DNA from: Rubrobacter marinus
GTDB taxonomy: Bacteria > Actinomycetota > Rubrobacteria > Rubrobacterales > Rubrobacteraceae
DNA length: 64,000 nt
Assembly (NCBI RefSeq): GCF_011492965.1
Contig: NZ_CP045121.1
Span: forward strand, 3,720,001 to 3,784,000
Reading direction: 5' to 3'
Shown here in pieces: positions 18,013-26,666 of the stretch (positions within the stretch are counted from its first letter, which is position 1; every line of letters starts with the position of its first letter). A program made the position numbers and the translations under genes. A model generated the notes under the pieces. It saw only the letters and a list, made by a program, of their open reading frames with translations, did not search any database and had not been told where the DNA came from.

Positions 18013-18103
18013 GAGATTACCGTCCTCCGCGCGGTCTCTTGGCCCGAAAACAGCGGCTATTCTACGGGAGGCCCCTCGCGGTGTCCACGCGGCCGGCCCT
18101 CGC

Positions 18104-18133
18104 TTGCGGACCCGCTCCCCCTTGGCGTATAAC
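18104..18133 (+). promoter_or_regulatory. Promoter for a leaderless glycosyltransferase mRNA
   Basis: TTGCGG (18104-18109) and TATAAC (18128-18133) are separated by 18 bases. The expected transcription start falls within a few bases of the TTG initiation codon at 18143, and no ribosome-binding site is visible, so translation is probably leaderless. Confidence 0.55.
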
Positions 18134-18142
18134 TGTGGCGCC

Positions 18143-19363
18143 TTGGACTCCCCCGAACACGCCCCGCGCCCGAAGAAGCTCGGCTACCTCTCGGCCGCCC
18201 CCAGGGTCTCGACCCGCCCGGACGCCGAGGCCGGCGGCCCCCGCTCGCACGTGCTCGGCGTGATCCGCGCCTTCGAGTCTTTGGGCTGGACGGTGGACCG
18301 CTTCATCGTCGGCGACCGGATGCCGAGAGGCGTGGCCGGAGGCGGCAGCGAGAAGGCCCTCTCGGGGAGCCGCGCGCGCACCCTCGCCGCCGACCTCACG
18401 CGGCTCGCCCTCGGGCTGTTCAACGCCCTTCGCGCCCGGCGGGAGCTCTCCGGCAGGGTCGACTGGGTCTACGAGCGCCACGCCGTGCTGCAATCCCTTG
18501 GCTGGGTCTTCCGGCGGGGCGGGACGCCCTGGATCCTCGAGACCAGCGGCCTCTACTCCGACGAGGCCAAGACGGAGCGAAACAGCCTCGTCCTCACGGG
18601 TGTCGCCCGCAGGCTGGAGGTCTTCGCCTACGACCGCTGCGACGTCCTCGTCTGCGTGAGCGAGCCCCTCAAGGAGCTCGTCGTCCGGGAAACCGGCGTC
18701 CGCGAGGACAAGATCCTGGTGGTCCCCAACGGGGTCGACGCCGCTTTCTTCGACCCGGCCCTGCACGAGCCTCGTCGCCTCTTCGACGGCTTCACGGTCG
18801 GGTTCGTGGGGAGCCTCCTCGAATGGCAGGGCCTCGACCGCCTGCTGCGCGCCGTCGCAGCACTCCGGGCGGAGAGCCTACCGGTGTGCGTCGCCGTCGT
18901 CGGGGACGGGCCGGCGCGGGAGGGGTGGGAGGGGCTCGCGCAGGAGCTCGGAATACTCGGTGAGGCGGTCCGCTTCGTGGGCCGGGCGCCACTCGACGAG
19001 GTGCCCGGCTACATCGCCGGGTTCGACGCCGGGTTCTCCGGCCAGCAGGGGATGAAGATCGGGGCGATGTACCACTCGCCGCTGAAGCTCTACGAGTACC
19101 TCTCCATGGGCAAGCCCATAATCGCCACGGCCTACGACGACGCCAGAAACCTCGTCCGGGACACGGACGCGGGCTTCCTCTTCGAGCCCGGAAACACCGA
19201 AGACCTGCAAAGGGCCCTCCGCGAGGCCTACGCCTCCAGGGAGACGTTCCCCGAGGCCGGACGAAGGGCGAGGGAGGAGGTGCTCGGGCGCCACAGCTGG
19301 GAGGCCCGGCTGCGCGCGATGATCCCGAGGGTCGAGGAGATCTTGCATCGGAGAGAGCGTTGA
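18143..19363 (+). CDS. Glycosyltransferase family 4
   Basis: This 406-residue GT-B enzyme should transfer a sugar from a nucleotide donor to a lipid-linked glycan. The N-terminal acceptor domain has the glycine-rich GGPRSHVLGVIRAFESLGW. The C-terminal donor domain has VGFVGSLLEWQGLDRLLRAV and the EPG-type end (SPLKLYEYLSMGKPIIA, ending DAGFLFEPGN). The start is placed at the TTG just before KLGYLSAAP, in line with the promoter; upstream sequence is non-coding in quality. It overlaps the next gene by four bases. Confidence 0.88.
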   Translation: MDSPEHAPRPKKLGYLSAAPRVSTRPDAEAGGPRSHVLGVIRAFESLGWTVDRFIVGDRMPRGVAGGGSEKALSGSRARTLAADLTRLALGLFNALRARRELSGRVDWVYERHAVLQSLGWVFRRGGTPWILETSGLYSDEAKTERNSLVLTGVARRLEVFAYDRCDVLVCVSEPLKELVVRETGVREDKILVVPNGVDAAFFDPALHEPRRLFDGFTVGFVGSLLEWQGLDRLLRAVAALRAESLPVCVAVVGDGPAREGWEGLAQELGILGEAVRFVGRAPLDEVPGYIAGFDAGFSGQQGMKIGAMYHSPLKLYEYLSMGKPIIATAYDDARNLVRDTDAGFLFEPGNTEDLQRALREAYASRETFPEAGRRAREEVLGRHSWEARLRAMIPRVEEILHRRER

Positions 19364-20145
19364 ACGTGCCGTCCTACAGCCTCCTCGGCGTCAGGGTAGA
19401 CGCCCTGACGGAGGGCGACCTCTCGGCCCTGATCCGGGAGGCCGCGGCAAGGAACGAGCGCCACCTCGTCCTCAACCACAACCTCCACAGCCTCTACCTC
19501 TACCACCACGACCCCGCCTTCCGAAAGCTCTACGACCGCGCCGACCACGTCCACGTCGACGGGATGCCGCTCGTGTGGGCCGGCAGGCTGCTCGGGTACG
19601 GCCTGACGCGCGAGAACCGCCTGACGAGCGTGGACTGGCTCCCCCACGTCCTCAAGACCTGCGCCGAGGAGGGCCTGCGCGTCTACTTTCTCGGCTCGGA
19701 GCCCGGCGTCCCCGAGGGTGCGGCGGCGCGCTTTCGGGAAGGTGCGCCCGGTCTTCGGGTCGAGACGCACCACGGCTACTTCGACGCCGCGCCCGGGAGC
19801 CCCGAGAACGAGCGGGTCCTGCGGGAGATCGACGAGTACCGGCCGCACGCCCTGATGGTCGGGATGGGGATGCCGCGCCAGGAGCGCTGGATCCTCGAGA
19901 ACCTCGACCGCCTCCAGGCGAACACGATATGGAACCTCGGCGCCTTCATGGACTACGCCGCCGGCGCCGTCCCGACCCCGCCGCGCTGGATGGCGCGCCT
20001 CGGCCTGGAGTGGCTGGCCCGCTTCGCCGCCGAGCCCCGGCGCCTCTGGAGGCGCTACCTCCTGGAGCCTCCCTTCGCGCTGGTGCTCCTCGCGCGTGAC
20101 CTGGCCCGGCGATACGGGCCGAGGGGAATAGGCGGGCGCTCCTAA
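19360..20145 (+). CDS. WecG/TagA/CpsF-family glycosyltransferase
   Basis: This 261-residue GT26 enzyme is of the type that adds the second or a capping amino-sugar in wall teichoic acid or capsule synthesis. It shows VLNHNLHSLYLYHHDP, the conserved Asp in VHVDGMPLVWAGRLLG, RLTSVDW, VYFLGSEPG, and MVGMGMPRQERWILEN. The TTG start overlaps the upstream stop (TTGA), indicating translational coupling with the GT4. Its stop overlaps the stop of the convergent sulfotransferase gene by four bases. Confidence 0.92.
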   Translation: MNVPSYSLLGVRVDALTEGDLSALIREAAARNERHLVLNHNLHSLYLYHHDPAFRKLYDRADHVHVDGMPLVWAGRLLGYGLTRENRLTSVDWLPHVLKTCAEEGLRVYFLGSEPGVPEGAAARFREGAPGLRVETHHGYFDAAPGSPENERVLREIDEYRPHALMVGMGMPRQERWILENLDRLQANTIWNLGAFMDYAAGAVPTPPRWMARLGLEWLARFAAEPRRLWRRYLLEPPFALVLLARDLARRYGPRGIGGRS

Positions 20146-21071
20146 CCCCCCGTCCCGGCGCCGTACCCGAACCGGGCCAGAAAGGGGAGCGTCAGCGCGG
20201 TCACGAGCCAGCGGTCCCCGTCCTTCATCTTCTGCGTCCACTCCCTGTCCGGCCTCAGCTCCACGACGCCCGTCCGGAAGCGGCTCGGGTTGCCCCCCAC
20301 GTTGTGGTTCGGGCCCCGAAGCTCGACCCCGCGCTCCGAGACGAACGGCAGCGAGCCGGGCTCCTCTCCCAGAAGGTCCAGGATGCGCTCCACCGAAGGC
20401 CGCGGCTCCCGGACGAAGTCCTCGTAGCGGAGCATCAGGTAACGTTCGGGGGCATCGTCCCGGAGGTCTTCCGCCGCGACGTTGCACAGGTCCCACTCCA
20501 GGGAGCTCTCGACGGGGTGGTGCTGGGGCATGTACGCGAGGCCCCTACCCGCAGGCGTGCTCCGCTTCTTGCGCCGCCACGAGTAGGCCACGGCGCGCGG
20601 GTCGCGGACGAGGTGTACGGCGTAGCGCTCCACGCCGGGGACCTCCCCGAGGACGCGGCCGTAGAGCGGGAGCTTCGAGGAGTCCACGACCACCCTGCTC
20701 CCCGTGACGTTGGAGATCTCCCGGTAGAAGCGTCCGAGGGCGTCCCTGTACTCCTCGGTCCACCTCGAACGGAGCCTCCCCTCGCCGGGCTTCGTGAGCG
20801 ACAGCGGGATGTGGCGGGGGCGCGTGCTCGTCCTCTGGACGCGGGCCATCGCTCGGGCGTCCACGCCCTCCGGGCCGCCGAAGGCGCGCTCCAGCACGGG
20901 CCTCCACACCTCGCACTCCTTGAAGCGGGCGCCGCAGGAGCAGGTTCCGTCGTTGGCGAGGCGGTTCCAGACGTAGACGAACTCCCCGACCGGGAAGAAG
21001 CCCTCGATCTGGCCGAGGATGTTGTCCAGGATCGTGCTGCCGCTCCGCCCCGACCCCGCGATGTACAGCAC
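20142..21071 (-). CDS. Sulfotransferase family protein
   Basis: This protein has 309 residues. The phosphosulfate-binding loop IAGSGRSGSTILDNILGQ is at the extreme N-terminus and a 3'-phosphate region lies at VHLVRDPRAVAYSWRRKKRS. It is unlike the three tandem sulfotransferases and the one at 17134. The GTG at 21071 leaves almost nothing before the P-loop. An upstream ATG at about 21120 in another frame (MFRRKG...) could be the true start if a G-run near 21103-21107 is miscounted. Its likely role is sulfation of the cluster glycan. Confidence 0.82.
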   Translation of the reverse strand: MLYIAGSGRSGSTILDNILGQIEGFFPVGEFVYVWNRLANDGTCSCGARFKECEVWRPVLERAFGGPEGVDARAMARVQRTSTRPRHIPLSLTKPGEGRLRSRWTEEYRDALGRFYREISNVTGSRVVVDSSKLPLYGRVLGEVPGVERYAVHLVRDPRAVAYSWRRKKRSTPAGRGLAYMPQHHPVESSLEWDLCNVAAEDLRDDAPERYLMLRYEDFVREPRPSVERILDLLGEEPGSLPFVSERGVELRGPNHNVGGNPSRFRTGVVELRPDREWTQKMKDGDRWLVTALTLPFLARFGYGAGTGG

Positions 21072-21148
21072 CTTGACCTTGTCGTCCGAAGAAACCGTAA
21101 GCCCCCTTCCGCCGGAACATCGGCAATGTTAGCAAAGCCCTCCGGCCC

Positions 21149-22282
21149 CTAGCGCAGGACCGAGGCGTAGATCTCCTCCAGGGCGTGCGTCCGCTCCCGG
21201 AGATCGAACCTCTCCCGCACCCGCTCCACCCCCCTCTCCCCCATCCGCCGCCGGAGGTCGCCGTCCTCCAGGAGCCGGGAGATGTGGCTGGCGAGCCCCT
21301 CCCAGTCCCCCTCCTTCGCGAGAAAGCCCGTCTCCCCGTGGGCGACGACCTCGGGGATGGGGCCGCCGTCGAAGCTCGCCACCGGCAGCCCCGTCGCCTG
21401 CGCCTCGGCGAAGACGAGCCCGAACCCCTCGGCGTCCCCGGTGCTCGCCGTCACGCTCGGCACGCTCAGCACGCTCGCCCGGCCCATCCATGAGCGCACC
21501 TCCCCGGGCGGGAGCGCCCCGAGGAAGCGGTAGCGCCGGAGCGTCTTCCCGGCGAGCTCTTCGAGCGGGGCGCGCAGCGGACCCGTCCCGATCACCGCGA
21601 GCTCCGCCTCCGGCACGGCCTCCTGCACCCGGGACATCGCCCGGACGAGAAACTCGCAGCCCTTCTTCTCGACGAGCCTCCCGACGAAGAGCACGACCGG
21701 CCCCCGCTCCGCCCCGGGCTCGGGGCGGAACAACCGCGTGTCGACGCCGTTGTAGTGCACCACGATCTTCTCGGGCGGAAATCCGACCTCCACGAGGCGC
21801 CCCTTTATGTACTCGGAGACGGCCAGAAAGAGCCGTCCCTCCCGCTGGAGCGCCGGCCGGCCCCTGAGGTAGGCGCGGTGGCGGTAGAAGGAGCGCCGGG
21901 CGTACTCGTCCGTCATCGTCGCGTCGAAGCCGTGGAAGGTGGTGAGCAGGGGCACGCCGAGGCGCCGCGCGAGCGGCATCGCGCTCACGCCGTCCGGGCC
22001 GAAGTGGGCGTGGACGAGCGCGGGCCCGAGCCGCTCCAGACGCCGGTAGAACCCGGGCGCCGCCCCCCGCAGCTTGTAGAGCGCCTCGGCGGTCTTGCCG
22101 AAGGGGCCGCCCCCGTTCACGACCACCGTCCTCTCCCCGGGCAGGTCCAGGCCCTCCACCCGGCGGGAGCCGGCGTAGAAGGGGACGAAGCGTTCGAGGC
22201 CCTCGGCCTGGTCCCGCACAAAGGTCTCCGAGTACGCGAGCAGGCCGTCCCGGTAGACGACGATCGGGATCTTTGAGCTCAA
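21149..22282 (-). CDS. Glycosyltransferase family 4
   Basis: This 377-residue GT-B glycosyltransferase has the N-terminal VYRDGLLAYSETFVRDQAEG, the acceptor-side VHAHFGPDGVSAMPLA, the donor-domain start VVLFVGRLVEKKGCEFLVRA, and the late motif EGFGLVFAEAQATGLPVAS with GGPIPEVV. It acts on the cytoplasmic face of the membrane in polysaccharide repeat assembly. The TTG start has GGGAG upstream and lies 11 bases after the preceding sulfotransferase stop. It is the last of a tightly packed eight-gene operon. Confidence 0.9.
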   Translation of the reverse strand: MSSKIPIVVYRDGLLAYSETFVRDQAEGLERFVPFYAGSRRVEGLDLPGERTVVVNGGGPFGKTAEALYKLRGAAPGFYRRLERLGPALVHAHFGPDGVSAMPLARRLGVPLLTTFHGFDATMTDEYARRSFYRHRAYLRGRPALQREGRLFLAVSEYIKGRLVEVGFPPEKIVVHYNGVDTRLFRPEPGAERGPVVLFVGRLVEKKGCEFLVRAMSRVQEAVPEAELAVIGTGPLRAPLEELAGKTLRRYRFLGALPPGEVRSWMGRASVLSVPSVTASTGDAEGFGLVFAEAQATGLPVASFDGGPIPEVVAHGETGFLAKEGDWEGLASHISRLLEDGDLRRRMGERGVERVRERFDLRERTHALEEIYASVLR

Positions 22283-22293
22283 GCCCGCGCTCC

Positions 22294-23226
22294 CTAGCGG
22301 AGCCAGCCGGAGAGGTCCCGGTCGAGGAGGGTCTCGAGCTTCGAGATGTCTTCCCTGTAGCCCTCGATCAGGCCCCGGCGCACCTCGTCGGGGAAGGGAG
22401 GCTTGACGAGGTTGCGGTTCCTCAGGGCGTTCAGGGAGCCCTCGACCATCCGGCGGCGCAGCCCCTTCGGGAAGAACGGCTTGAGGGCGCTCTTGACGGG
22501 GTTCGGGCGGAGCAGGAACCGGTGCAGGGCGTGCAGGCGCCTGCTCTTCGGGACGCCGGAGACGTTGTACCGGGCCGAGACGTCCGGGACGAAGGAGGGG
22601 TCCACCCCTATGAATTCGTGTATGTCCCGCAGCACCCGTTCGGGGCTCCCCTCCAGGTCCTCGTAGAGGTAGACGCGCAACCTCTCGGGGCCGAACGCCT
22701 CGTAGTAGCGGGAGAGCTGCTCGTGGTAGAAGCCCATGCGCCTGTAGTGCCAGATCGGGCTCCACCTCCCCCCGATCCGCCCCTCCTCGGCCGCGAGCGC
22801 CCTCCCGAAGTCCGGGATGGGCTCCCGCCCGTCGCGCACCATGTGCAGAAAGCTGGAGAACGCCCGATCCGCCGGGTTGCGCAGGACGGCGACGAGCTTG
22901 GCGTCCGGAACGTGCCGACGAATCCCCCCGACGGCCTCCTCCATGTACAGGTACATCGCCGAGGCCTCGCCCCGCGCCCGCTCGCCGTTCGCGCCCGCGA
23001 AGAGCTCCCGGTAAGCCCCCTCGTCGCCGACCACCATGTGGCCCAGGGTCTCCCGGTCGCGCGGCCCGCGGAAGTCGAGGTCCTCGCCCTCGAAGGCGAA
23101 GAAATGCGGCTCCTTGACCGGGCTCATGAAGACGTCCGGGTGCTTCTTGAGGTGCTGGTAGAGCGCGGTCGTCCCCGCCTTCTGGGCGCCGACGATCAGG
23201 AAGTTCGGCATCCTCCCGTCGCTCAC
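22294..23226 (-). CDS. Tandem sulfotransferase, copy 1
   Basis: This PAPS-dependent sulfotransferase has about 310 residues, with the P-loop-like FLIVGAQKAGTTALYQHLKK, then SPVKEPHFFAFEG, and the 3'-phosphate site LVAVLRNPADRAFSSFLHM. The C-terminus DLSGWLR is shared with its two neighbours. The GTG start overlaps the preceding stop (GTGA); an ATG five codons later is the alternative. It differs most from the other copies: it has Gln-Lys where they have Ala-Lys-Ser in the loop. The acceptor sugar is unknown. Confidence 0.88.
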   Translation of the reverse strand: MSDGRMPNFLIVGAQKAGTTALYQHLKKHPDVFMSPVKEPHFFAFEGEDLDFRGPRDRETLGHMVVGDEGAYRELFAGANGERARGEASAMYLYMEEAVGGIRRHVPDAKLVAVLRNPADRAFSSFLHMVRDGREPIPDFGRALAAEEGRIGGRWSPIWHYRRMGFYHEQLSRYYEAFGPERLRVYLYEDLEGSPERVLRDIHEFIGVDPSFVPDVSARYNVSGVPKSRRLHALHRFLLRPNPVKSALKPFFPKGLRRRMVEGSLNALRNRNLVKPPFPDEVRRGLIEGYREDISKLETLLDRDLSGWLR

Positions 23227-24134
23227 CGGAGCCACCCCGAGAGGTCGCGCCCGATGAGGCCCTCGAGCTTCGAAACGTCCTCCGCGTACTCTTCCACGAG
23301 CTGCCTGCGTTCCCGCTCCGGGAACGGGGGTTTCACGAGGATCTTGTTCTGCATGTTCAGGAGGAGCTTGCGGCGGAACTTCTTCGGGAGGAGCGGCTTC
23401 ACCGCCGACTTGAGCGGGTTGTCCTTGCGGAGGAGGTCGTTCAGCCTCCTGCTCCTCGGGATGCCGGTCGCGTTGTAGCGCGCGGGCGGCTTGGGGACGA
23501 ACGAGGCGTCGACCCCGAGAAACTCGTAGGCGTCGCGCACGACCCCGGCCGGGTCCCCCTCGAGGTCCTCGTAGAGGTACGCCCTTATCCTTTCCGTACC
23601 GAAGGCCTCGCGGTAGCGGGAGAGCTGCTCGTGGTAGAAGCCCATGCTCTTGTAGTGCCAGATCCAATCCCAGTTCTCCCGCTTGCGCTCGTCCTCCAGC
23701 GCGAGCGCCTCCCCGAAGTCTTTCACGGTCTCGCGGCCGTTGAGGAGGAGGTGCAGAAATCCCGAGTAGGCCCTCTCGGCGGGGTGGCGCAGGACCGCGA
23801 TGAGCCTCGCCTCCGGCACGTGGTGCTTTATCCGGCCGACCGCCTTCTCGCTGTACAGGTAGACGGGCGAAGCCTCGCCCAGGGCGCTCTCCGTCGAAGC
23901 GCCCTCGTAGAGCTTGCGGTACTCGTCGGGGTCCGTCACCGACCAGCGGTTGATCCTCTCGTCCGCCCCCGGCGCCCGGAAAGCGGGCCTCTCCCCCTCC
24001 AGCGCGAAGAAGTTCGGCTCCTTGACGGGGCTCATGAAGACGTCCGGGTGCTGGGCGAGGTAGTGGTACAAGGACGTCGTCCCCGACTTCGCCGCCCCTA
24101 TCACCAGGAAGTTCGGCATCCTCCCGTCGCTCAA
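23223..24134 (-). CDS. Tandem sulfotransferase, copy 2
   Basis: This 303-residue sulfotransferase has phosphosulfate loop FLVIGAAKSGTTSLYHYLAQ, SPVKEPNFFALEGE, and 3'-phosphate site LIAVLRHPAERAYSGFLHL. It starts at a TTG overlapping the stop of copy 3, with ATG 15 bases in as the alternative. The junctions before copies 1 and 2 are almost the same at DNA level (SDGRMPNF preceded by DLSGW), a sign of tandem duplication. The closest relative is copy 3. Confidence 0.9.
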   Translation of the reverse strand: MSDGRMPNFLVIGAAKSGTTSLYHYLAQHPDVFMSPVKEPNFFALEGERPAFRAPGADERINRWSVTDPDEYRKLYEGASTESALGEASPVYLYSEKAVGRIKHHVPEARLIAVLRHPAERAYSGFLHLLLNGRETVKDFGEALALEDERKRENWDWIWHYKSMGFYHEQLSRYREAFGTERIRAYLYEDLEGDPAGVVRDAYEFLGVDASFVPKPPARYNATGIPRSRRLNDLLRKDNPLKSAVKPLLPKKFRRKLLLNMQNKILVKPPFPERERRQLVEEYAEDVSKLEGLIGRDLSGWLR

Positions 24135-25051
24135 CGCATCCACCCCGAGAGGTCGCGCCCGATCAGGCCCTGGAGCTTCAGCACGTCCTCCCTGTACTCC
24201 TCCACGAGCTCGCGCCGCGTCTGTGGCGGTATCGGCGGCGCCTTCTCCAGGTTGCGACGCTGCAGGTCGACCAGAAGCTTTTTGCGCAGTCCCTCGGGCA
24301 CCAGGGGCTTGAGTGCGGTCTTGACGGGGTTTCGACCCCTGAGGAGGGAGTGGACGAGCCTGTTCTTCGGGACGCCGGAGACGTTGTGCTTGAGCGAGAG
24401 GTTCGGGGCGAAGGCGTCGTCTACTCCGAGGAACCCGTAAGCGTCGCGCAGCAACGCCCGAGGATCCCCCTTGAGGTCCTCGTAGAGGTAGACCCGGATC
24501 CTCTCCTCCCCGAACGCCTCGTAGTAGCGCGAGAGCTGCTCGTGGTAGAAGCCTCGACGCTTGTAGTGCCAGCCGTAGGCCCACCCCTCGCGTATGCGCT
24601 CGTCCTCCAGCGCGAGCGCCTCGGCGAAGTCGCCGGTCGTCTCCCTACCGTCCCTCACCTTGTGCAGAAAGCTCGAGTAGGCCCTCTCGATGGGGTTGCG
24701 AAGGACGGCGATAAACTTCGCCTCGGGGACGTGGTGCTTTATGCGGCTGACGGCCTTCTCCAGGTACAGGTAAAGCGGCGAAGCCTCGCCCAGGGCGCTC
24801 TCGTTCGAAGCACCCGCGAAGAGGGCCTGGTAGCCCTCCAGCGTCGTGACCGCGTCGGCCTCCCCGTCGCCCGGGCCCCGGAAGCTCGGGCTCTCGCCTT
24901 CGAGGGCGAAGAACTTTGGCTCCTTGACGGGGCTCATGAAGACGTCCGGGTGCTGGTTGAGGTAGTGGTACAAGGACGTCGTCCCCGACTTCGCCGCCCC
25001 TATCACCAGGAAGTCGGGCATGGTGGCACGCCGTCGTGCTACGTCGCGCAT
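24131..25051 (-). CDS. Tandem sulfotransferase, copy 3
   Basis: This 306-residue sulfotransferase has FLVIGAAKSGTTSLYHYLNQ, SPVKEPKFFALEGE and FIAVLRNPIERAYSSFLHK, and ends DLSGWMR. It starts at the ATG two bases after the Wzy stop. Ten extra N-terminal residues (MRDVARRRAT) distinguish it from the other copies. As the first of the three in transcription order it may be the parent of the duplication. Its role is presumed sulfation of the exported polysaccharide. Confidence 0.9.
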   Translation of the reverse strand: MRDVARRRATMPDFLVIGAAKSGTTSLYHYLNQHPDVFMSPVKEPKFFALEGESPSFRGPGDGEADAVTTLEGYQALFAGASNESALGEASPLYLYLEKAVSRIKHHVPEAKFIAVLRNPIERAYSSFLHKVRDGRETTGDFAEALALEDERIREGWAYGWHYKRRGFYHEQLSRYYEAFGEERIRVYLYEDLKGDPRALLRDAYGFLGVDDAFAPNLSLKHNVSGVPKNRLVHSLLRGRNPVKTALKPLVPEGLRKKLLVDLQRRNLEKAPPIPPQTRRELVEEYREDVLKLQGLIGRDLSGWMR

Positions 25052-25053
25052 CG

Positions 25054-26652
25054 CTAGTGGAGCTTCTCCCCCACCCCTTCGGCGCGCCTGTTGCGCACCT
25101 CGGGACCGGAATCCTCCCAGCGTTTGGCGTCGGCGGCGTACTTGAGGGCGACGGCCGCCAGGGCGAAGAAGAAGAGCGTCGAGGGCGGCACGTACCAGTG
25201 CCACTCGAGGACGGAGTGGACGAGGTAGACCGCCGCGGCGGCGGTGAGGCCGGAGAGCAGGAGCCTGCGGTCCCCGGTCGCCCTCCAGGTACCCCGCGCG
25301 GCATAGAGCCCCAGGACCCCGGCGAAGCCAACGAGCGCCGCGAAGGCCACGACGCCGGTCTCGGTGCCCTGCTCCAGGTAGACGTTGTGGACCTGGCGCA
25401 CCCCGCTGAAGCCGGGCCGGTTCTCCAGCCAGGTGTAGTGGAAGGTCCCGGCCCCCGTCCCGGTGAGCGGGTGCTGCTTCCACTCCTCCCAGGCCACGCT
25501 CCAGTACTTGCTCCGGGAGTTCGAGCTCAATGAGGTCAGCCGGTCGTTGGCCCGCTCGGTCTCCTCGATCCCCGTGGCGAAGGTGCCCGCGATCCCGCCC
25601 TTCTGGAGCTGCTGGCTCACCACCGTGTAGCCCACGACGCCCACGCCCACGACGACGATCGCGACCGCAGCCGCCCCGAGGGCCCGGCGCGTCCCCGGCA
25701 GGAGCTCATAGTTCTCTTTCAGGGTCGCGTAGACCGCCTGGAAGAAGAAGGCCGCGACGGCGGCGATCACGACGTCGATGCGGAGCGCGGCCCCGTCCGC
25801 GAGCCTCTCCTGCGCCGGTATCCCGACCTCGAAGAGCCTCTCCAGCCCCTGCGCCTGCTGGACCACCCAGAGCAGCGGCACCGAGAACAGGAGCAGGTTG
25901 GCGAACGTCTGCAAGCGGTTGCCGGAGAGGGCGAAGAGGACGAGCATCCCCACCCCCACCGCCATCAACCCGCCGCGCGAGAGCGTGAAGTAGAGGGCGA
26001 GGGAGCAGACCATCAGGCCGACGGAGTAGAGGCCGCGCACGATCGGTCCCCGAAGCTGCGTCATGCGCGCGAGCCCGAGCACGATCCCCATGCCGAGCAC
26101 GACCGCCACCGTGTTGGGGTACTCGATCGTCGAGCCGATCCTCACGGCGTCGACCGTCCGGGGCGGAAACTGGACCGGGTCCGTCTTCTGCAACAACCCG
26201 TATCCGCCGACGGCGGCCGAGATCAGGAACAACCCATCCATGAACGGCGGCACGAGCCGTCTCGACGACAGGGCCGCCAGGGCCATCGCGAAGGTCGCCA
26301 GGTACATCGACGAGCGCAACAGCTCCTCGACGGTCTCCGGCGGGCTTATGGTCCAGATGAGCGACAACCCCTTGACGAAGACCAGCACCGCCATCAGGCC
26401 CACGAGGACCCAGCCGATGCGGGGAACGTCCGCGTAGAAGTTGCTTATAAACAGCGTGAAGAAGGCGAGCACGAGGATCACGCCCGCGACCGGGATCCAG
26501 CGCTCCTCCCCGAAGAGGCCGCGGTTGAGCATCCCGTAGGCCGTGAGCGCCACGATCGCGCCGAGCACGAAGGCCTTGAAGGCCACGAGCCTGCGGCCCG
26601 GACGGCCGTTCTTGCCCTCGCGCGGGCGGCCCTCGATCCCGTTATCCGTCAT
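25054..26652 (-). CDS. O-antigen polymerase/ligase-like membrane protein
   Basis: This 532-residue polytopic protein of the O-antigen ligase/Wzy superfamily has about 12 membrane helices. The large external loop near residues 390-440 carries the diagnostic WEEWKQHPLTGTGAGTFHY and VHNVYLEQGTETGV. It polymerises or transfers undecaprenyl-linked repeats outside the membrane. The ATG has GGAG upstream and lies 14 bases after the CpsD-like stop. Its placement between the kinase-like gene and the sulfotransferases supports the polymerase role. Confidence 0.87.
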   Translation of the reverse strand: MTDNGIEGRPREGKNGRPGRRLVAFKAFVLGAIVALTAYGMLNRGLFGEERWIPVAGVILVLAFFTLFISNFYADVPRIGWVLVGLMAVLVFVKGLSLIWTISPPETVEELLRSSMYLATFAMALAALSSRRLVPPFMDGLFLISAAVGGYGLLQKTDPVQFPPRTVDAVRIGSTIEYPNTVAVVLGMGIVLGLARMTQLRGPIVRGLYSVGLMVCSLALYFTLSRGGLMAVGVGMLVLFALSGNRLQTFANLLLFSVPLLWVVQQAQGLERLFEVGIPAQERLADGAALRIDVVIAAVAAFFFQAVYATLKENYELLPGTRRALGAAAVAIVVVGVGVVGYTVVSQQLQKGGIAGTFATGIEETERANDRLTSLSSNSRSKYWSVAWEEWKQHPLTGTGAGTFHYTWLENRPGFSGVRQVHNVYLEQGTETGVVAFAALVGFAGVLGLYAARGTWRATGDRRLLLSGLTAAAAVYLVHSVLEWHWYVPPSTLFFFALAAVALKYAADAKRWEDSGPEVRNRRAEGVGEKLH

Positions 26653-26666
26653 TCTCCGAACATCTC

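Noticed and set aside
22294..25483. Very long N-terminal extensions on the sulfotransferase frames
   Set aside because: Each extension is the shadow of the preceding sulfotransferase or Wzy gene in another frame. The phosphosulfate loop is normally within the first 15-20 residues.
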